From NCBI RefSeq assembly GCF_023159225.1, contig NC_063162.1, forward strand, positions 102,998,094-103,062,093: 64,000 bases of DNA, written 5' to 3'. The translations under genes were made by a program, and so were the position numbers. Within the stretch, counting starts at the first letter, position 1; every line of letters starts with the position of its first letter. Of the stretch, positions 31,259-40,859 are shown one piece after another. The stretch is from Perognathus longimembris pacificus. Taxonomy: Eukaryota > Chordata > Mammalia > Rodentia > Heteromyidae. The notes beneath the pieces were generated by a model. It saw only the letters and a program-made list of their open reading frames with translations, searched no databases and was not told the origin of the DNA.

Positions 31259-31292
<34 letters not shown>
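31259..31292 (+). repeat. (CA)n microsatellite
   Basis: A perfect run of about 17 units. Confidence 0.95.
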
Positions 31293-31295
<3 letters not shown>

Positions 31296-31309
31296 GCCCT
31301 ATTTATTTA

Positions 31310-31525
31310 CTTATTTGTTTTTTTGTGAGAGTCCTGGGACTTGAACTCAGGGCCTGGCTACTATCTATCCATTAACAAAGTGCCACAGCTCCACTTCTGA
31401 CTTTTTGGTGGTTAATTGGAGATAAGTGTTTCATAGACTTTCCTACCTCAGTTGGTTTTGAACTGTAATCCTCAGATCTCCTGAGTATCTAGAATTACAG
31501 ACATGAGCCACCAGTGCCCAGCCCT
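31310..31525 (-). mobile_element. B1-Geo SINE (reverse)
   Basis: GAGAGTCCTGGGACTTGAAC, linker GTTAATTGGAGATAAGTG, B1-like half to CATGAGCCACCAGTGCCCAGC. The Geo half has an internal deletion. Confidence 0.75.
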
Positions 31526-31624
31526 AGTTCTTTTTCATTACAACTCTGAGAACTTCTACAATTGTAATTTTCCAGCTGGGAAAATATACAATCAATAAAT
31601 GGAAAAGTTAAGATTTGAATATAT

Positions 31625-31735
31625 TTTTACTTGGAACAAAAACACCTGAGATGCTTCACTTGTAAAATAGTAACTCCTCTGTATAACACTTTAATAATAA
31701 CAATTCAAAGTTAAAAAAGAAAAAAAAGAATCAGG
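31625..31735 (+). mobile_element. Short L1 3' UTR fragment
   Basis: AGTAACTCCTCTGTATAACAC, TTTAATAATAACAATTCAAAG matches the last bases of the L1 3' ends near 36000 and 36200, followed by an A-rich tail. Confidence 0.5.
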
Positions 31736-31784
31736 AGGAAGAAAATACCTGAGATAAATCAACCTATAAAAAGGAATGACTTTT

Positions 31785-32055
31785 TTTTTCTCTCTTAGTT
31801 TCAAAGATCTTAGTCCATGGTCTCTTGACTCCATTGTTTTGGGCCTATAGCAAGGCAGTAGGCATACCACAGCAGGAAGTACATGGTGGAGCAAAACTGC
31901 TTGCCTCATGATGGCCTGCTGGAAAGCAAAGAGAAAAAGAAAGGAGCTGAAGTTCCAATATATCTTACAAGAGTATGCCTCTAATGACCTAACTTCCTCT
32001 TACTAGGTTCTACCTCTTAAAAGTTCCATCATATTCCAATATCACTACAGGCTTA
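31785..32055 (-). mobile_element. MaLR-like LTR fragment (reverse)
   Basis: GTCCATGGTCTCTTGACTCC, GGGCCTATAGCAAGGCAG, GGAGCAAAACTGCTTGCC and CTAATGACCTAACTTCC are typical of an ERVL-MaLR LTR read backwards. The 5' and 3' termini are missing. Confidence 0.6.
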
Positions 32056-32174
32056 GAACCATGATTTTAGTGTATGGCTTTTTCTTTCTTTTTAATAGTG
32101 ACAACAAATTTTATTTTTGTTTGTGATCAGTAGCAATGGGTTTGCCAAAAGAAGGTATTGGTTTGGGTAGAGTG

Positions 32175-32235
32175 ATATATATATATATCTTCATATATAT
32201 ACATATATGTGTGTATATATATATACATGTATATG
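32175..32235 (+). repeat. (TA)n-rich simple repeat
   Basis: TATA-rich tract with interspersed ATG and GTG; it lies directly before a solo LTR. Confidence 0.85.
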
Positions 32236-32241
32236 GACACC

Positions 32242-32698
32242 TGTTGGACTCTCTCTACTTCCTCTCCACTTGGGGGGGGGGGGAAGGGGCTTGTCCGCCC
32301 CTTCCTGGGTGGTCCTTTATTGCTCTCATGTGGGAGTGATAGCCACATTTAGCCCTCAGTAGGGTGTGGTCGCAGGGTGCCCCAAACCCGCCAAGGAAGA
32401 CACGGATGCGTGGGCCCCTGGAGAAGCCTCATGGGTGTTCTGTTTATTCAAATGAGGAGCCCCCAGATATACCCCCAAGGGCGGGCACAAGAGAGGGATT
32501 GCAGATTGGTCACAGTGATGTCAGGGGACCTCCTTTGGGGGGCGGAGGCCCAGCCCCCCAAGGATTGGGTTTCTAGGGTGTCCTCCATTACACACGTGCT
32601 GCCCCAGGAGCAGGGCCTTCTCTTCCTGCAAGAGGCAGGAAGGGGAGGGGCAGGCCAAGGTCAGCAGTGGCCCCTTAAAGGCACAGCTGACCCCAACA
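32242..32698 (-). mobile_element. Solo LTR of an endogenous retrovirus (457 bp)
   Basis: Ends are TGTTGG and CCAACA. The flanking 6-mers GACACC (32236-32241) and GACATC (32699-32704) fit a 6-bp TSD with one change, as made by ERVK/IAP-like integrases. On the minus strand AATAAA lies at the complement of 32443-32448. It contains a CRE-like TGATGTCA (32516-32523) and a G-run of 13 at about 32270-32282. Its right end (GCCCCTTAAAGG...) matches the LTR at 44368-44891, so the two are related. No internal region is present. Confidence 0.85.
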
Positions 32699-32713
32699 GA
32701 CATCTACCTTTTT

Positions 32714-32913
32714 TTTCTTTGGCCAGTCCTAGGCCATGAACTCAGGGCCTGAGCACTGTCCTGGGCTTCTTTTTTGCTCAAGGCTAGCACTCTGCCACTT
32801 GAGCCACAGCGCCACTTCTGGCCATTTTCTATATATGCGGTGTTGGGGAATCGAACCCAGGGCTTCACGTATACGAGGCAAGCACTCTTGCCACGAGGCC
32901 ATATTCCCAGCCC
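32714..32913 (-). mobile_element. IDL-Geo SINE beside the LTR
   Basis: Reverse dimer with a perfect 15-bp TSD GACATCTACCTTTTT (32699-32713 and 32914-32928). The duplicated target includes the LTR's own flanking 6-mer. Confidence 0.93.
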
Positions 32914-32965
32914 GACATCTACCTTTTTAATGGTGTCCTGTCTTCAGTTATTTTCCCTACTCTTT

Positions 32966-33320
32966 ACAGACATTGCTTTATAGGTATTTGATGTGGTAGT
33001 GATGGACCCCTCAGGTCCAGCCTTGGTACTGAAGTGTGCTGAAGTACTGCAGATACTTGTGGTGTCACAAGAGTGGTTGATCCAGTGCTTCATTGTTGGA
33101 GCAAGAATTGGATTCAAGCAGCATTCAAAATATAAACATGATTGTTTCTCACTAGAGGTAACTTGGTCTTACCAGTTGTATTCCTTGCTATTGTGAAATT
33201 GTATATTAATCAGATTTTAATCCTGTCTTAACTAGGTGTTAAGCATGTCTTGTGTATAAATGGATTTTTTTTACTGTATATGAATGACTTTTATTTTCTG
33301 AAATAAAATCCAGTAAAACT
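32966..33320 (+). pseudogene. TP53BP1 (pseudogene): TP53BP1 processed pseudogene, 3' end only
   Basis: The plus-strand translation contains [16 protein letters not shown] and [12 protein letters not shown], which match the C-terminus of the DNA-damage adaptor 53BP1 (second BRCT repeat and the final residues). The copy has no introns across this region and is disabled: an in-frame TAG at 32981-32983, and an apparent 1-base loss just after KHD (about 33143-33148) that moves the normal end out of frame. UTR-like sequence follows, with AATAAA at 33302-33307. The 5' part of the gene is absent, as expected of a truncated retrocopy; no clear poly(A) remains. The assignment comes from remembered protein similarity. 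Confidence 0.8.
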
Positions 33321-33324
33321 CAAC

Positions 33325-33780
33325 ATAGAATCAAAGATAATTTCACATGATGGTCATTAACAAATAGGTGCCTTGAGGAAAGCAGAGTCTAGAAAGACTA
33401 TGTTCAAGTAAAAAAGTAGAGCTGCAAGGGATGACTACTCTAAAACCCTACTCCTCCTCTTTCTGGTCTCATGCATAAAGATAGCATGTTATTCTCATCT
33501 CCTGGTGGAAGAAAGTCGGTTCATTTATGTCATTCCCTCCACTGGTGGTTATCCTGATTATAGCTTCCTGGTAGGAACCACGTACGTGGATTCTTTGCAT
33601 GGATCTTGTAGCTTTATTTGTTGGACTTTCATAGTAAAATAAATGTTGGTTGTAGTAACTGATCTTTCTTTGTTTCTTTGAGCTTAATCTCAAAACACAT
33701 GACAAGTACATTACCTTTTCTGAGGTTTTTAACAGGCTTGTTCATTTTAGGAGGAGTTAGTCAACAGAAATAATTATTTA
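33325..33780. other. Unique DNA
   Basis: No recognised element; an 80-codon minus-strand frame (33469-33711) has no recognised domain. Confidence 0.4.
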
Positions 33781-33793
33781 AGAATGAACTTTA

Positions 33794-33980
33794 GGGCTGG
33801 GAATGTGGCTTAGTGGTAGAGTGCTTGCCTAGCATGCATGAAGCCCTGGGTTCGATTCTTCAGCATCACATAAACAGAAAGAGTCAGAAGTGGTGCTGTG
33901 GCTCAAGTGGCAGAGTGCTAGCCTTGAGCATAAAGAAGCCAGGCACAGTGGTCAGGCCCTGAGTTCAAGCCCCAGGACTG

Positions 33981-34021
<41 letters not shown>
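33794..34021 (+). mobile_element. IDL-Geo SINE with long poly(A)
   Basis: Forward dimer ending in about 39 consecutive A (33983-34021). The word GAACTTTAG at its left edge recurs after the A-tail and again after the next SINEs, so successive insertions used the same target region. Confidence 0.88.
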
Positions 34022-34026
<5 letters not shown>

Positions 34027-34029
34027 TTA

Positions 34030-34240
34030 GGGCTGGGAATGTGACTTAGTGGTAGAATGCTTGCCTAGTATTAAGGATGCCCTGGGTTTGATTCCTCAGT
34101 ACTACATAAACAGAAAAGGCTGTAAGTGGTGCTGTGGCTCAAGTGGTAGAGCTCTAGCCTTGAACAAAACTAAGCTCAGGGACAGTGTCTAGGTCCTGAG
34201 TTCAAGCCCAAGACTGGCAAAACAACAACAACAAAAAAAC
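34030..34240 (+). mobile_element. IDL-Geo SINE
   Basis: Forward dimer (GGCTGGGAATGTGACTTAGTGG...) with an (AAC)n-modified tail; second member of a tandem SINE array. Confidence 0.85.
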
Positions 34241-34348
34241 CCTGAAGTGGCACTGTGGTAAAGTGCTAGCCTTGAACACAAAGAGGCTCAGGTACAGCGC
34301 CCTGGCCCTGAGTTCAAGCCCCACAACAAACCAAAAAAAAAAAAAAAA
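34241..34348 (+). mobile_element. Isolated Geo monomer
   Basis: CCTGAAGTGGCACTGTGG..., CTAGCCTTGAACACAAAG, GAGTTCAAGCCCCACAAC and a poly(A). No ID or B1 half is attached, so it is either truncated or an extra Geo unit of the preceding SINE. Confidence 0.75.
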
Positions 34349-34387
34349 AGAACTTTATTCGATGGTATCCTTGTTAAAAGTTTGACC

Positions 34388-34620
34388 AGGCTGGGCGCTG
34401 GTAACTCACACCTATAGTCTACTCAGGAGGCTGAGATCTGAAGATCATGGTTCAAAGTCAGCCTGGGCTGGTCTTAGAGACTCTTACCTCCAATTAACAA
34501 CAAAAAGCCAGAAGTGGACTTGTGACTCAAATGGTAGAGCCTTGAGCAAAAGAGCTGAAGAATAGTGCCCAGACCAAGAGTTCAAGCCCCAGTACCACTG
34601 GGCGCGCACACACACACATT
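34388..34620 (+). mobile_element. B1-Geo dimeric SINE with (CA)n tail
   Basis: GGCTGGGCGCTGGTAACTC, linker CTCCAATTAACAAC, Geo half to GTTCAAGCCCCAGTACC, then GCGCACACACACAC. Confidence 0.8.
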
Positions 34621-34689
34621 ATTCTAGACTAAGATACTATGCTTCCAAAAATCTCCATTGTAAAGCTGGTGAGAACCCAGATTAAGACT

Positions 34690-34935
34690 GGTATAATTTG
34701 CTTGAGCCTTACTTCCAGCCCTGATCTAATGAGTTCGTTTTAAATTAGGGTCTCACAGCTGATCAGTGATCTTCCTTTTAGGCTTCCCATTGTTTCTGGA
34801 ATCACAAGTATAGCATCCTACCTTGGTTCTTTATGTAGAGATGAACTTTACTGTTTAGGCTGGCCTTGAAATGTATTCTTGTTTTCAGCTTCCTAAGTAG
34901 CAAAGATTACAGGTATAAGCCACCTTCCTAGAACT
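34690..34935 (-). mobile_element. Old SINE remnants
   Basis: TAGGGTCTCACAGCTGATC and GGCTGGCCTTGAAATG through AAGATTACAGGTATAAGCC suggest a diverged 7SL-like SINE in reverse. Confidence 0.4.
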
Positions 34936-35077
34936 GATTTTTTTCCCCTCTTTTTTATCACCTGAGTGACACAGGCAAATTTCTTCCCCCTTTGGGAGTG
35001 TGAGTGTTGTCTCTGTTCTATAAGGAAGAAGAATAGCATCACTCCTCAGATTGTTGTGGTTGTTGGGTTGTTGTTGG

Positions 35078-35279
35078 TTTTTTTTTTTTGCCAGTCCTGG
35101 GGCTTGAACTCAGGGCCTGGGCACTGTCCTTGGCTTCTTTTTGCTCAAGGCTAGCACTGTAGCTCTTAAGCCACAGCACCACTTCTGGCTTTTTCTATAT
35201 ATGTGGTGCTGGGGAATCGAACCTGGGGCTTCATGCATGCTAGGCAAGCACTCTACCACTAGGCCATATTCCCAGCCCC
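35078..35279 (-). mobile_element. IDL-Geo SINE
   Basis: Reverse dimer. Possible decayed TSD: CTCCTCAGATTGT before and TTCCTCAGGTTGT after. A (TTG)n-like stretch precedes the T-run. Confidence 0.85.
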
Positions 35280-35329
35280 CATTCCTCAGGTTGTATCAAG
35301 AATTAGTATGATATTACTGCACTACTCAC

Positions 35330-36004
35330 AGCAAAAACAGCCCTTGTTCTATAATAGATGAATGGATCCAAAAAATATGGTACTTACATACAACGGAATT
35401 TTACACAGCCATTACAAAGAAGAATATTATGTCATCTGCAGAGAAAAGGATGGACCTAGAACAAATCATGTTAAATGAGGTAAGCCAAGCTCAGAAGGAC
35501 AAATGGTGCATGTTTTCTCTCATATGTGGAAGCTAGATCTAACATTCACTGGGACATAATAACTTAAACAGATCTCTAGGCATTCACACACAGAGAGACC
35601 AAAGGAGGATACTTTTAGGAGAGGAACAGAAAGGCACAATGCCTATGTGCATCTGATCACATAAAATAGTATTTATCGAAATAAACTCCACGAAATGGAA
35701 ACAAGAGGGTTTTTCTTTTTTGCGGTTTCTGTTTTCTTTATGTTTTGTTTGTTCATTTGTGGTTTTGGGAACAGAATGGGAGGCACAGAAATGAAGGGAC
35801 ACAGGGTGAAAAAAATGCAGCAGTGGTACTCACCTGACTGTTGAAATGAATTATACAACCTGTGGATGGGGTTGGGAGGGAAAAACTGGGAGAGAGCAAG
35901 GGAAGGGGTGACATTGCCCAAAAAGAAATGTACTCTTTACCTGACTTATGTAACTGTTACCTCTCAGCACATCGCCTTTATAATAACAATTAAACATCAA
36001 AAAG
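35330..36004 (+). mobile_element. L1, end of ORF2 and 3' UTR (older subfamily)
   Basis: GATGAATGGATCCAAAAAATATGG, CACAGCCATTACAAAGAAGAAT and CTCTCATATGTGGAAGC follow the L1 ORF2/3' UTR order. The tail TACCTGACTTATGTAACTG, TTATAATAACAATTAAAC ends at an A-rich stretch. Stops break the reading frame. Confidence 0.75.
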
Positions 36005-36009
36005 AAAGA

Positions 36010-36245
36010 ATTAGGATGACAATGGAGGGAGGAAGTGTGAACAAATGCTGTCATGATATTCAACAATACACTGTGTGGAAAATGAACTATGCAACTTGTG
36101 AGCCAGGATGTGAGGGGGAAACTGAGGGAAAGCGAAGGAAGGAGTGACATTGTCCAAAAAGAAATGTATTTATTACTTGACTTATGAAATGGTAATTCTT
36201 CTGTACAGCATCTTAATAATAACAAATTATATATTTGAAAAATAA
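36010..36245 (+). mobile_element. Second L1 3' UTR fragment in tandem
   Basis: GGAGGGAGGAAGTGTGAAC, TGACATTGTCCAAAAAG and TCTTAATAATAACAAAT repeat the end of the preceding L1 with divergence. It may be an adjacent insertion or a duplicated 3' end. Confidence 0.65.
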
Positions 36246-36613
36246 TTTGGATTATGTGTTTAGAGCAGCGCCTATAACCATCTCTAGAATAAAACATGCT
36301 GTCATGAGAATTATTTTGAGCTGAAGGCATTTTTGTTCCTGAAATTCCTTATCTGCATAAATGCTGGGCCTCCCCAAAGGACTCAATTGTTTTCCCCTTA
36401 ATCTTCTCTGCTGGACAAAGAAGGAAGTTGGCAGCACATCCAAATCAGATATTGACATAGAACTACATATTTCTTATCTATTCTGAGATCCATTTATATT
36501 CCTCATGAATAATTTGTTCTTACATAAGTGGCGTCACCTACCTTGTAAGAAATTAGTTGTGTTCCCAGAAGTATCCCATCCACTACTGAGGTGATATATT
36601 AGCCCTAAGTTTT

Positions 36614-36942
36614 CTTTTCTTTTTGTCAGTTGTGAGTCTTGAACTCTGGGCCTGGGTGCTGTCCCTGAGCTCTTCTGCTCAAGGCTAGCACTCTACCACT
36701 TGAGCCATGGCTATACTTCTAGTTTTCTCGTGGTTCATTGTTTGTTTTTTGCCAGTCCTGGGTCTTGAACTCAGGGTCTGAGCACTGTCCCTGGCTTCTT
36801 TTTGCTCAAGGCTAGCACTCTACCACTTGAGCCACAACACCACTTGTGGCTTTTTTCTATTTATGTGGTGCTGAGGAATCGAACCCAGGGCGTCATGTAT
36901 GCAAGGCAAGCACTGTACCACAAAGCCATATCCCTAGCCCCT
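36614..36942 (-). mobile_element. Geo fragment carrying an inserted IDL-Geo
   Basis: The Geo complement (36624-36740, TTGTCAGTTGTGAGTCTTG...) stops at the linker GGTTCATTG, where a full reverse IDL-Geo begins (36741-36942). The pair is bounded by AGCCCTAAGTTTT (36601-36613) and AGCCCCAAGTTTT (36943-36955), an outer TSD with one change. Confidence 0.75.
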
Positions 36943-37081
36943 AGCCCCAAGTTTTAACAGCCTCTCTGAGTTACATTTCTTTGAGAACTCTCATGATAAA
37001 TAATTAAATTTATTTTTTAACTCTTGCTAATTTGCCCTTTGTCAGTCTCATTTGAAGATTCCCTAGAAAGCACATAAGAAA

Positions 37082-37320
37082 GGCTGGGCTCTGGTGGTTC
37101 TAGCTATTCAGGAGGCTGAGATCTGAGGATCGTGGTTCAAAGACAGCTTTCCTAAGGCTATGAGACTCTTATATCCAATTAACCATCTAAAAACAGGAAG
37201 TGGACATGTGGCTCAAAGTGGTAGAATGCTGCTAGCCTTGAGTAAAAAAGTTAAGGGACCCTAGGGCCCAGACCCTGACTTTAAGCTCCACAATTGACCA
37301 AACAAAACAAAACAAAACAA
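37082..37320 (+). mobile_element. B1-Geo dimeric SINE
   Basis: GGCTGGGCTCTGGTGGTTC, linker TATCCAATTAACCATC, Geo half, then an (AAAAC)n tail. Confidence 0.8.
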
Positions 37321-37325
37321 AAAAA

Positions 37326-37378
37326 CAAGGTACAGCTCAGTGGTAGAACATTTACCTGCATGAGATCCTGGCTTCAAT

Positions 37379-37433
<55 letters not shown>
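37326..37433 (+). mobile_element. ID monomer ending in (TG)n
   Basis: AAGGTACAGCTCAGTGGTAG through CTGGCTTCAATCTC is an ID-like monomer lacking Geo. Its tail position holds (GT)26 (37382-37433). Confidence 0.65.
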
Positions 37434-37436
<3 letters not shown>

Positions 37437-38010
37437 AGAGAGGGTTCTTGGTTACTGTACTGGACAGCATAGGTTTAGCACAAAGTTCTGGCTTTTCAGA
37501 GTGTCTCTATTAGAGTGGTACTTGTTGCACAGTCTTTCTGTCTAGGCATGTGGTTCTCTTTGAACTCATTAGTATCTTACACTCACTTTAGCTCCTGTTT
37601 TCCTCTTGTCTGTCTACTATTTTCACTATCCAGTTAGAGGCAGAAGCTCTAGCTTCTGTTTCCTGTCAGCTTATTTTTTCTGTGGAGTTCCTTGTGCTTT
37701 AGTTTTTCTGTTAATGGGGATCAATTAACTAGTGGAGATTTTTATACTTAGCTAACCTAGTTCTACCTAATATAATTTGCATATCGGTAGGGCTTAGGGG
37801 TAGGGTTTAGGGGAGGGTGGACATATTTTGGGTAAAGACAGTTTAGTAAGAGTCCTTTTGAGTGCAAAGGATTTTCACATCACTATCCTCACCCTCCTAG
37901 AGGTGGAGGTACCAAAAGCTACAGTGGAAGGAAATGATTGGGGAGCCATTCCCTGACAGAGCTGGCAACTCTCTGGAGCATGATGGCATCTTCCCATTTC
38001 TCTAAAGAAT
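37434..38010. other. Unique DNA with a G-quadruplex motif
   Basis: No transposable element recognised. It contains the G-rich motif at 37790-37817 listed next. Confidence 0.4.
37790..37817 (+). other. G-quadruplex-forming motif, telomere-like
   Basis: Five runs of 3-4 G separated by 1-4 bases, with TTAGGG-like words (GGGCTTAGGGG, GGGTTTAGGGG). It meets the usual G3+N1-7 rule. It may be an eroded interstitial telomeric repeat or just a G-rich patch. Confidence 0.6.
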
Positions 38011-38016
38011 CTACTT

Positions 38017-38090
38017 GGGCTGGAGGTGTGGCTCAAGTGGTAGAGTACCAGCTGTGAGTGAAAAACTTTGAGGCCCTGAGTTCCAGCCCC
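38017..38090 (+). mobile_element. ID/Geo-intermediate monomer
   Basis: GGGCTGGAGGTGTGGCTC then AAGTGGTAGAGTACCAGC resembles both ID (leading GGGCTGG) and Geo (GTGGCTCAAGTGG). It joins directly to GAGGCCCTGAGTTCCAGCCCC without the Geo-specific middle. The A-tail is poor. Confidence 0.65.
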
Positions 38091-38214
38091 AAATGGCCCC
38101 TCAAAATAGAACAATACAAAACAGAAATGAAAGGAATCTGCTCAGATGCACCTAGGCCTGCAGGGACTGCCTTTCAGTGGGGTTTCCTACCAAATCACCA
38201 CTGTGCCCTTTCCC

Positions 38215-38455
38215 CATGCGTCAGTAAGTCCTGGGGCTTGACTCAGGGCCTGGGTGCTGAGCATGAACTTCTTTTGCTCAAGACTAGTGCTCTATCACTT
38301 GAGTCATAGCTTCATTTACAGCTTTAAAAAAACATTGTATTTTATTGGAGATAAAGAATCTTATGGACTTTCCTGACTGGGCTGGCTTTGAACTGTAATC
38401 CTTAGATCTCAACCTCCTAAGTAGCTGGGACTATAAGATGTGAAGCACTAGCTCT
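38215..38455 (-). mobile_element. B1-Geo SINE (reverse)
   Basis: AAGTCCTGGGGCTTGACTC..., TGCTCTATCACTTGAGTC, then the B1-like half to GAAGCACTAGCTCTGGGC. Confidence 0.7.
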
Positions 38456-38742
38456 GGGCTCAAAGCTCTATTGAAAGAACTTTTCAAAATGTGCCAGGAG
38501 GGCCAAATACTGGTCCACGCCAGTGGCTGACCAGCCACTTCCCCTCAGCTGTCCTCAACTGTCAGCAAGCTATTTGCAGACTGGGTGTGGCTATTCTCTT
38601 CCTTCTTCCAGAATCTTGCTTTGCTCTCTCAAGGACCTATAGCCTCAGCCTTGAAACAAGCCTCATTTTACAGGCCCTTGTAGTTCTCAGGACTCCAGAT
38701 GCATTCATTTATTGGCTGCTTCGAAAGTATCACAAACCAAGA

Positions 38743-38868
38743 AAGTAGCGGGCACCTGAAATTCCAGGTAGCAGGAAGGCTGAGGCAGAGGATCATTTGA
38801 GCCTGGGAGGATAGGGTTAGTCTGTGCAATATACCAAGACCCCATCTCTTTTAGAAACAAAAAAAATG
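38743..38868 (+). mobile_element. B1/Alu-like monomer
   Basis: CGGGCACCTGAAATTCCAGG, GGCTGAGGCAGAGGATC, CAAGACCCCATCTC and an A-tail. It lacks a Geo half and is closer to Alu/FLAM-type text than the other SINEs here. Confidence 0.65.
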
Positions 38869-38944
38869 CTCTGCACAAATCTGAAGGCTTAGAACAACAG
38901 TAAGTTATTATCTCAGAGTTCTGAAGGCTAAGTATTGGCATGGT

Positions 38945-39050
38945 TGACCCCCATTATTTTTTTTATGTCAATACTGGAGCTTGAACTCAGGGTCCTGTGG
39001 ATTTTTTCATGACTGAAAATATATCACTTGAGCCACATTTCCAGTTCTGG
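38945..39050 (-). mobile_element. Geo fragment (reverse)
   Basis: ATGTCAATACTGGAGCTTG, ACTTGAGCCACATTTCCAG; a truncated Geo copy. Confidence 0.55.
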
Positions 39051-39057
39051 ATTTTTT

Positions 39058-39290
39058 TTTTTGGTACCAGTCCTGGAGCTTGAATTCAAGGCCAGGGCAC
39101 TGTCCCTAAGGTTTTGTGTTCAAGGCTAGTGCTCTACCACTTGAGCCATAGCTCCAATTCCAACTTTCAGGTGATTAATTGGAGTCTGACAGACTTTCCT
39201 GCTCAGGGTGGCTTTGAACTTCCATCTTCAGATCTCAGCCTCTTGAGTAGCTAGGATTAGAGGTGTGAGCTACCATTGGCTGGTAGGGTC
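39058..39290 (-). mobile_element. B1-Geo SINE (reverse)
   Basis: GGTACCAGTCCTGGAGCTTG, GTGCTCTACCACTTGAGCC, GGTGATTAATTGGAG, B1-like half to GTGAGCTACCATTGGC. Confidence 0.8.
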
Positions 39291-39374
39291 TTGAACAACT
39301 TCCAAGTGCTATGATGGAGAAAATGTTCAGGCTTCTCTTGTAGCTTCTCATAGTGTCTTGCATTCCTTGGCTTG

Positions 39375-39378
<4 letters not shown>

Positions 39379-39417
<39 letters not shown>
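39379..39417 (+). repeat. (TG)n microsatellite
   Basis: A perfect run of about 19 units within the MLT1 LTR. Confidence 0.95.
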
Positions 39418-39420
<3 letters not shown>

Positions 39421-39875
39421 TTTCTCTTCCCTTTACACATGTCTGTTTCTATGTTTAAATGTCCCATTTTTATATAGATGGCAGTCAACATAGGTTAGAA
39501 CATACCCTATTGACCTTATTTTAACTTGAGTACCTTGCTAAAGACCCTTTTTAAATAAGGTCACATTTTGAGGTTCTAGGTGTTAGAATTTCAATGTATA
39601 AACTGGGAGGAGGGCACAATTCAACCATCACCGCAGCCAACAGCAAGTGCAGGCTTTAGTTCTCCTGGGATAGGTGAGCATCAGAGCCTTCCAGGGCCCT
39701 GGCTTCCTGTGGTTATCAACTGGTGCTGCCGTGGTAATTACTAGTTATCCTGCAGGGCTCATACAAACTCAGAATTTCCTGTGGCTGCAGGGGAGACATA
39801 GAAGAGAGAAGTCCTTAACTAGATGCAAAACACAGGTCAGGGAAAGGTACAAAGAAATCCTATGTTAGGGAAAGT

Positions 39876-40122
39876 GAGCCTGATGCCTATGGCTCATGCC
39901 TGTAATCCTAGCTACTCAGGAGGCTGACAGCTGAGGATCACAGTTTGAAGTCAGCCTGGGCAGGAAAGACCATGAAAGTAATCTCCAATTAACCACCCAA
40001 AAGTCAGAAATGGAGCTATGGCTCAAATGGTAGAGCACTAACCTTGAGCTAAAAAACAACAACAAAAAAACAACTCAGGGACAGTGCCCAGGTCCTGAAT
40101 TCAGTGCCAGGACAGGCACACA
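39876..40122 (+). mobile_element. B1-Geo dimeric SINE
   Basis: GTGAGCCTGATGCCTATGGC, linker TCCAATTAACCACC, Geo half with GGTAGAGCACTAACC to CAGTGCCAGGACAGGCAC. Confidence 0.8.
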
Positions 40123-40855
40123 AAGAAATGCTTGTGGTTAGGAAAAAAGTGATGTATTCTTGAAGATTAGCTTTGAACAGTCCCCATTCTCAAGGAGGAA
40201 GGTTGGGCATTTCAGCAAGACTGGATCATTGCTATCTTTGGGAGATGGGCACAAGCAGGTAGAGTGAGAATAAGATGAGGAAGCAGGACAAAGTCTGATT
40301 TGGCAGGATTTTCTAATGACATTGGACTTTATTTGGTAGGCAATGGGATTCATTCCATTTTCTAGCAGGAAGGCAACTCACTTTGCAGGATAGGTTCTGT
40401 CTTGTGGATCTTGGTAAGAATGGGTTGAAAGGAGGTAAGAAAGAGGTGGGCTAGTGGGATAAGTGAAATCAAACTAGGAGGCAGGGGCAGTTCAGGGAGG
40501 GGGAAGGTCTGAGCTAAGGAAGATCTATGGAAATGGAAAGGGAGGAATGGGGAGCAGGAAATTTGGGAGGGGGGAAAGATGCATAGACCTTAATAGAGCC
40601 AATGCCTAGGAGAGAAAAAGAAAGAGAAGCAAAGAAGGCTTCAGATTCTCTAAGTCCATATGCTGTAGGAGATGGTGGTCACCACTTCAAGAGCAGGACA
40701 TGGAAGTCAGGGGTGTGGTTTCGTACTCTGAGGAGAGAAGAGGAGATAGTAGCTCCTCCCCTTTCACCTGCTTCTCTTTAATTGCCAAACGCTGGCCTTG
40801 CCCCTTCCCTTCTCACTTCCCCTTGCACCTTTTTATTTTCTTCCTCTGTATTTTG
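40123..40855. other. Unique DNA, purine-rich
   Basis: A repeat-free region with a G/A-rich stretch (40490-40640). No supportable coding sequence. Confidence 0.4.
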
Positions 40856-40859
40856 AGTG

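Larger units (their letters stand above)
38700..39625 (-). mobile_element. MLT1-type MaLR LTR broken by SINEs
   Basis: Three separated blocks match an MLT1 LTR in reverse: ATTTATTGGCTGCTTCG... (38705-38742), GAAGGCTTAGAACAACAGTAAG... (38881-38940) and AACATACCCTATTGACC, AAATAAGGTCACATTTTGAGG to CACAATTCAACC (39300-39625). The gaps are filled by SINEs at 38743-38868, 38945-39050 and 39058-39290, and by a (TG)n at 39379-39417. The family name is from memory of the consensus. Confidence 0.7.

Noticed and set aside
32136..32339. 67-codon frame through a TA-repeat and LTR edge
   Set aside because: It is produced by low-complexity ATA/TAT codons and the G-run of the solo LTR; not a gene.
35851..36330. 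159-codon minus-strand frame
   Set aside because: It runs antisense through two L1 3' UTR fragments (35330-36245), so it is a shadow of the repeat.
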